Shown piece after piece: positions 59,417 to 64,000 of a DNA stretch of 64,000 bases. Positions within the stretch are counted from its first letter, which is position 1. Each line of letters opens with the position of its first letter. The notes under the pieces were generated by a model, which was not told where the DNA came from, ran no database searches, and saw nothing but the letters and a program-made list of their open reading frames with translations. Source of the DNA: Fimbriimonadaceae bacterium (GTDB lineage: Bacteria > Armatimonadota > Fimbriimonadia > Fimbriimonadales > Fimbriimonadaceae); NCBI GenBank assembly GCA_019454145.1, contig CP075366.1, positions 2,025,564 through 2,089,563 on the forward strand. The letters are read 5' to 3'. The position numbers and the translations under genes were made by a program.

Positions 59417-61708
59417 TTATTCGCCGGATCGTACGGGCCGGATCACTAATCCGCTCAGTGCAACCTTGGTTTTGCTTTTGCTCACAATCCGGAGGTAGCG
59501 GCCCTGGCGTGCGAGTCCGCTAATCGGAATTCGCAAACCAGATTTCATTTCGCCGCCCCAAACTCGGCCGATGTAGTTGCCTTCGTTAATACTCGCCCAA
59601 CGGAACGCACTCGAAGCCGTTTGCGATGTTCCATACACCAAGATATCAAATTGATCAAAGTCACCTGAAGCAACTTCAATTTCAACCTGACCAAATGTAC
59701 GGTCGCGACCCATGTCCACCTCAATCCATTGACCGGGGAACAAATCCACTGATGTTTCTGGATTTCCATCAACAAGTGCATTGAGCTGGGCCGGGAAGCG
59801 ATCTGCTTCGTCAATCACTAGCTTGCCTGCCGCTAAGTCTTGGGTTTTGTCAATCGCCTTATTTGGCATTAAGAACCGCATTTCAAAGTTAGAAATGCTT
59901 GTATTTCCTCGCGAATACCAATCAAGCACCTGCCAGGCGGGTAACCATGCCGAAGCTGATTCGTAGCCGTTGGTCGCTTCAATTCGATACCAAGCATTTT
60001 CGGCTGAGTTTGCAACATCTTTGAAGAGGCCCTCTTTGAACTGATTCGCTGAGAAATACACAAATCCGCTTCGACCAGAGTTGCTGATTACGAGAGGCTT
60101 CGTATCTCCTGGTTTGAAAATCCCAATCACCATTTCGGTCAGCGGTTCTCCAGTTAAACCAGTTGTCCGAATAAGCAATCCTTGATCCAAAGGAACCCAA
60201 GGGAACTTGCGGTCTTTGCCCCGCCTGCCAACCAAACTCTGCAAAGCCCAAGCTTCTTGGCGACTGATCAGTCCATTACTAAATAGAGGCGGGCCTTGGG
60301 GATCGACAGCAAAACCGTTGGAAGGTAATTCAAGCCCAGGAATCCGCATACCGTCATCTCGCGTATCGGGAAGCCAGCTATAGCTGGTCGTCGCTTTATC
60401 CCACGGCACAGCTGTACTAGATGGTGGGGTCACATACGCGTCGCTCAGAGGAATAAGTGCCTTGGTGATGGCACTCTGCAATCCGTCTTCCGTAAGGTCA
60501 TTGTCAGTCAATGTCACGCGGATATCAGCTTCAGCAGGGTTCAGAGCAATGTTGATTCGCTCAAATACGCCTTCCGGGTTGCGGATGAACCGACTATACG
60601 GAAGAATGTAATTGTTCATCCTTGCCGCCGCCCATTGGTACAGCAGGGTTGCATCACCCGCCGGGCTGATTGCACGCAGTGTCTCAAGCTGGGCCGGCGT
60701 GGCTTCAATAGCTACGTTCAAGCCGGTCGAGTAGTGATTCAGGTGGTTATTGCCTTGGTTCACATCAGTGTCGCAAATTACTTGACCGTGTATAAAGTAT
60801 TTGCGAGGATCACTGGTTTCGCCCCGGAAGTTAGCCTGAAACTTCACAACCTTAGTTGAATTCGCGGCAATCGGGCCGGGAATGTCCACCGAATTACGGG
60901 AACCTGTGGGATCCGTCCACTCCAACCGAGCCGATGGTACATCCGCACTTCCAACATTTTTGACAATGGCGTTGTATGTAGTCAGTTCGCCGTTGCGTGG
61001 AGACTTGCCAGCTTCAACCTGAGGCATCAACGTAATTAATGCCAAATCTGGCCCGGCAACTGGGGAATCTTCCCAAACGATTTCTAATCTTGGACGTTGC
61101 TCCGTGTATTCGCCGCTAAAAAACGCCACATCCGCCGCAGATTCAATGCGAATTCCAAATGATTGGTTGGGTCGGTCAATCATGTTCTGGACGACCCCCG
61201 CTAAACCAGTGAGCGTCAGCTTCTCCGAGCTTGAAATTACGTCGGCACCTGAGATTGGAGCAATATCACTTGGCCCCAGTGCTCCGTCGGTTTGCCACTT
61301 GGTGCCATCGCGACCTTGCCGTGAATTGCGCCAGGTGGCTCCGCCATACGGAACGGCTTTCGGATCAGGCTTATCAAATCTCAGGCTTCTACCTTCACCT
61401 TCACCCCAAGGCGTTCGAATTTCCGAAATTGTGAACGGCATATTCGCCGAACCTCGGGAGAATGCAAAAACAAGCTGAGCGGATTTCACTTTTTTGCCCG
61501 CGTAGCCTTCCCACGAAAGCTGAGGGAATGCCATGAGAATTGCGCGGCGGTTCCCAAGAACCAGGGCCGGCTCGCGACCGAAATTCACATCCGGTGCGCT
61601 AGGGTCAATAAATGTATCGGCAACGGGATTTAGGTAAGCCCGCTCCGGCAGATTTATCATAGAATTCGTTTGGGTCATGCCCAGCAATACCACGAGGGGA
61701 AGCATCAT
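59417..61708 (-). CDS. Large secreted DNRLRE/CARDB-type protein
   Basis: 763 residues. A short N-terminal signal (MMLPLVVLLGMTQTNS) precedes a DNRLRE-like beta domain (ADTFIDPSAPDVNFG ... about 30-215). A CARDB-like adhesion domain spans 215-330 (PDLALITLMPQVEAGKSP ... VNQGNNHL). The middle is unassigned, and a discoidin-like domain ends it (VDMGRDRTFGQVEIEV, 650-763). It is probably a surface carbohydrate- or protein-binding factor. It ends 3 bases after polA, convergently. Confidence 0.75.
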   Translation of the reverse strand: MMLPLVVLLGMTQTNSMINLPERAYLNPVADTFIDPSAPDVNFGREPALVLGNRRAILMAFPQLSWEGYAGKKVKSAQLVFAFSRGSANMPFTISEIRTPWGEGEGRSLRFDKPDPKAVPYGGATWRNSRQGRDGTKWQTDGALGPSDIAPISGADVISSSEKLTLTGLAGVVQNMIDRPNQSFGIRIESAADVAFFSGEYTEQRPRLEIVWEDSPVAGPDLALITLMPQVEAGKSPRNGELTTYNAIVKNVGSADVPSARLEWTDPTGSRNSVDIPGPIAANSTKVVKFQANFRGETSDPRKYFIHGQVICDTDVNQGNNHLNHYSTGLNVAIEATPAQLETLRAISPAGDATLLYQWAAARMNNYILPYSRFIRNPEGVFERINIALNPAEADIRVTLTDNDLTEDGLQSAITKALIPLSDAYVTPPSSTAVPWDKATTSYSWLPDTRDDGMRIPGLELPSNGFAVDPQGPPLFSNGLISRQEAWALQSLVGRRGKDRKFPWVPLDQGLLIRTTGLTGEPLTEMVIGIFKPGDTKPLVISNSGRSGFVYFSANQFKEGLFKDVANSAENAWYRIEATNGYESASAWLPAWQVLDWYSRGNTSISNFEMRFLMPNKAIDKTQDLAAGKLVIDEADRFPAQLNALVDGNPETSVDLFPGQWIEVDMGRDRTFGQVEIEVASGDFDQFDILVYGTSQTASSAFRWASINEGNYIGRVWGGEMKSGLRIPISGLARQGRYLRIVSKSKTKVALSGLVIRPVRSGE

Positions 61709-61742
61709 CTGATTTTATCCGACGTTTCAAGTTGCTTATGAG

Positions 61743-62477
61743 TTATCCCGGAATGAGAGCGACGTAGTGCACTCGGTCGCTGCGTTTGCGTGGTCGGTCA
61801 AGCGTGTAGCTATCATAGGCGACACAGCTTGAAAATCCTGCCATTCGCAGGGCATCGCGAATTTCATCGTCACTGTGGGCACGCTGGACGTGAACTTCTT
61901 GAAACGTTTCGCCGTTGCGTTCAAAGTTCATTTCGACTCTGATAATCCGAGTTTCTGGGTTGTACTCGCCTGTCCAGACGTACTTAATGAGGGCACGCTT
62001 ACGCTGGTCTTCTTGGTTGAACATTTGCGCTTCAAACGCATAGGCGGTGTTGACGTCAAAAATAAAACTGCCTCCTGGTTCCAAGTGGCGAGCGACACTG
62101 GCGATGGATTGTTGTAGCCCTTCCAAGGTGGTGATGTAGTTGAGGCTATCGAAAAACGAATACGCGCCTTCAAACTTTTCGCCGAGATCAAGGGTGCAAG
62201 CATCAGCGACATGATAGGTGATAGGCAGATCTTGCCGAACCGCTTTTGCTTTGGCTTCGGCGATCATAGCCTCGCTGAGATCAAATCCAGTGACTTGATA
62301 TCCTTGCTCGGTTAATATTTCTGCAACTGTGCCTGTTCCACAAGCAACGTCAAGCAATGTGTCAGGGTCTAGCCCTTGCTGGGTGAGCAAAAGACGATAA
62401 TAACCAGCCCACATGTCGTAGGGGACATTGGCCATGAGAAGATCGTAGTGCGCGGCAATCGGGCCGAAGCTCGGCAT
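61743..62477 (-). CDS. SAM-dependent methyltransferase, class I
   Basis: 244 residues. Motif I TLLDVACGTGTVAEIL, post-I GYQVTGFDLSEAMIA, and SFFDSLNYI motif II-like segments. LEPGGSFIFDVNT is typical of small-molecule methyltransferases. A C-terminal Tyr/Arg-rich domain may define the substrate, which is unknown. It follows pstA in the run. Confidence 0.9.
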   Translation of the reverse strand: MPSFGPIAAHYDLLMANVPYDMWAGYYRLLLTQQGLDPDTLLDVACGTGTVAEILTEQGYQVTGFDLSEAMIAEAKAKAVRQDLPITYHVADACTLDLGEKFEGAYSFFDSLNYITTLEGLQQSIASVARHLEPGGSFIFDVNTAYAFEAQMFNQEDQRKRALIKYVWTGEYNPETRIIRVEMNFERNGETFQEVHVQRAHSDDEIRDALRMAGFSSCVAYDSYTLDRPRKRSDRVHYVALIPG

Positions 62478-62486
62478 TGGCGAAGA

Positions 62487-63371
62487 TTAAACCTTTTTCT
62501 GCGCGCGGGCCCGAATGATAATCGCTGCTGAGTTAAGAATAATCAACAACGCCATCAGCACAAGAATTGCTGCCGCGGCAGCGGTTCGGAACTCGGCGCG
62601 AGGCTGACCAATCCAGTCGAGAATTTGCAACGGCAACACGGTGTAGCGGTCGTCCAGTGAATCGGGAAGGAAAGTAACCAATCCAACCGCGCCAACCACG
62701 ATAAGCGGAGCGGTTTCACCAATTGCGCGGCTAGCCGCGAGGATGATCCCAGTGAGGATTCCTGGCAGTGCACTTGGAAGTACGGCTCGTCGGATGGTTT
62801 GCCACTGCGTCGTTCCTAATGCGAGCGATGCTTCGCGGTAGTGCTTGGGCACGGCTTTTAGTGCTTCTTGTGTGACCAGGATAACCATCGGCAGCACGAG
62901 GATGCTCATGGTGAGTGCCCCTGTGAGAACGCTTTTTCCGAGACCCATAATTACCACGAATACCGTGAGGCCAAGCATTCCAAATACGATAGATGGCACA
63001 CCTGCAAGATTGCTAATGTTGACTTGAATAAATCGTACGAGCCGTGTTTTCTGCGCAGTGAACTCTTCCAAATAAATCGCGGCAGCAACTCCAACCGGCA
63101 CTACAAAAAGCACCGTGAGGAGCATTACGAAAATACTTCCGAGCAACGGGCTCAAAATACCTGCTTTGCCAGGAAACATCTGTGAGGGCATCGAAGTGAT
63201 GAACTTCGGGCTGACTCGCCCCATGCCGTCCATTACAACCTTTCCAACGAGGATAAACAAAATCGAAACCGCTAACAACGCCGCTAATGTACAGATGGAT
63301 TGGAAAATGAAATTCTTTCGACGGCGTTTGATGGTCGAAGCACTGGGAGAAAGAAAAGCGGGCGAACTCAC
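62487..63371 (-). CDS. pstA: Phosphate ABC transporter permease PstA
   Basis: 294 residues, six membrane helices. MPGKAGILSPLLGSI, FIQVNISNLAGVPSIVFGMLG, and the EAA-type loop REASLALGTTQWQTIRRAVLPSALPGILTG match PstA. It forms the channel with PstC. It starts 4 bases into the pstC end (overlap). Confidence 0.93.
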   Translation of the reverse strand: MSSPAFLSPSASTIKRRRKNFIFQSICTLAALLAVSILFILVGKVVMDGMGRVSPKFITSMPSQMFPGKAGILSPLLGSIFVMLLTVLFVVPVGVAAAIYLEEFTAQKTRLVRFIQVNISNLAGVPSIVFGMLGLTVFVVIMGLGKSVLTGALTMSILVLPMVILVTQEALKAVPKHYREASLALGTTQWQTIRRAVLPSALPGILTGIILAASRAIGETAPLIVVGAVGLVTFLPDSLDDRYTVLPLQILDWIGQPRAEFRTAAAAAILVLMALLIILNSAAIIIRARAQKKV

Positions 63372-64000
63372 GATCCTGTTCTCCCCATTTTTCTTACAAA
63401 CCGCTGAGCAAGGATATTGAGCGCAAATGTGATGAGGAATAGAGTTAAACCAATCGCGAAGATGCTCTGGTAGCGCATATCTCCGCGAGAAACGTCGCCC
63501 TTGCTGACGTTAACAATCTGCGCGGTCATGGTCATTACCTCGTTCCCCGGGTTGAACGTCAGTTGAGGTGTCGCACCAGCGGCAATCGTAACCGCCATCG
63601 TTTCCCCGACTGCGCGAGAAAGAGCGAGGATAAAACTCGCGATAATCCCGCTGAGTGCACTGGGAATGACGATCTTTGCAATAACCTCTGCTTTCGTGCA
63701 CCCCAAGCCGTAGGCGGCTTCGCGTAGAGATTTAGGAACGGCGGTCAGGGCATCCTCGCAAAGACTGCAGACCAAGGGCAGAGTCATGAATCCGACCACA
63801 ATCGCACCCGCCGCCGCGTTTGCCGGACGGAATTCTGGGAGCAGAGGGTTGAGGGTGGGCAAGATTTCACCAATCCAACTGGTGCCTCCACGCAAAGCGG
63901 GAGTGACTAGAGAAAGTGCGAAATAACCGAAGACGACCGAAGGAACACCAGCGAGGAGTTCAAGAATTGGTTTAAGAACTTTGCGTACCTTGCTCGGCGC
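63368..64000 (-). CDS. pstC: Phosphate ABC transporter permease PstC (partial, cut by window end)
   Basis: The frame stays open to base 64000, giving 210 residues of the C-terminal part. It reads KPILELLAGVPSVVFGYFALSL, then REAAYGLGCTKAEVIAKIVIPSALSGI (EAA loop) and ALSRAVGETMAVTIAAG, all typical of PstC. The N-terminus lies beyond the window, as presumably does pstS. Confidence 0.93.
   Translation of the reverse strand, partial: APSKVRKVLKPILELLAGVPSVVFGYFALSLVTPALRGGTSWIGEILPTLNPLLPEFRPANAAAGAIVVGFMTLPLVCSLCEDALTAVPKSLREAAYGLGCTKAEVIAKIVIPSALSGIIASFILALSRAVGETMAVTIAAGATPQLTFNPGNEVMTMTAQIVNVSKGDVSRGDMRYQSIFAIGLTLFLITFALNILAQRFVRKMGRTGS

Noticed and set aside
1-64000. CRISPR arrays, tRNA and rRNA genes, insertion sequences, integrase or attachment sites
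   Set aside because: Looked for repeated spacers, cloverleaf patterns and transposase or integrase motifs on both strands and saw none.

Overview
The window is about 64 kb of densely coded bacterial chromosome of roughly even base composition, with two short AT-richer inserts. The host makes lipid A (lpxA, fabZ, lpxB) and has an MlaE permease, so it is a diderm. It also has a SpoIIM-type protein, a WhiG/FliA-type sigma factor, a PEP-CTERM protein, a type IV pilus PilC and a thermospermine-synthase-type aminopropyltransferase. My best guess is an Armatimonadota (Fimbriimonadia-like) bacterium. That placement is inference from gene content only; no marker phylogeny was run.

Layout. 1-0.6 kb: end of rplM, then rpsI and a strong terminator. 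0.6-5.5 kb (minus): a PEP-CTERM protein, rarA, and a coupled cluster accB-like / pseudopilin-like / accC / nusB, preceded by a terminator hairpin that looks like an attenuator. 5.7-7.7 kb (plus): cheD-like, HDOD and cheX-like genes behind a sigma28-like promoter. 7.7-13.5 kb: metabolic genes (PhzF, M48 protease, cysteine-synthase family, prenyl synthase, DUF1015, MBL hydrolase). 13.5-17.6 kb (minus): DedA, fabZ, lpxA, two poorly known genes and a group-2 sigma factor. 17.7-23.6 kb: SpoIIM protein, then a minus-strand run yebC, rhomboid, acyltransferase, zinc-ribbon coiled coil, lipoprotein, glycosyltransferase. 23.8-26.5 kb: pilC and a sigma factor fused to a degenerate GGDEF domain.

26.6-32.5 kb holds two AT-rich accessory blocks (an ImmA-type peptidase with a membrane protein, and a cytosine methyltransferase with a putative restriction enzyme) around DsbA-like, RibD-like and ABC export genes. 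32.5-36.4 kb: a structured leader, speD, two unknown genes, speE. 36.4-41.5 kb (minus): a peptidyl-prolyl isomerase lipoprotein, the WhiG/FliA-type sigma factor with small neighbours, an MBL hydrolase and three poorly known proteins. 41.5-45.6 kb: lpxB, a probable small RNA, an acetyltransferase and transketolase. 45.6-54.9 kb (mostly minus): HD and AlbA_2 proteins, then rpsU / 7TM-HD phosphodiesterase / ybeY / DgkA-PAP2 fusion / CorC-like protein, ChaN-like protein and pyrD. 54.9-64 kb: mlaE, an oxidoreductase, polA, a large secreted protein, a methyltransferase, and pstA with part of pstC.

The most unusual items are: the sigma-GGDEF fusion (25210-26484); a BCCP-like protein with no biotin-acceptor lysine, translationally coupled through a pseudopilin-like gene to accC and preceded by a probable attenuator; a CheD/HDOD/CheX cassette with altered catalytic residues; and an unidentified structured leader ahead of a membrane-anchored-looking SpeD.
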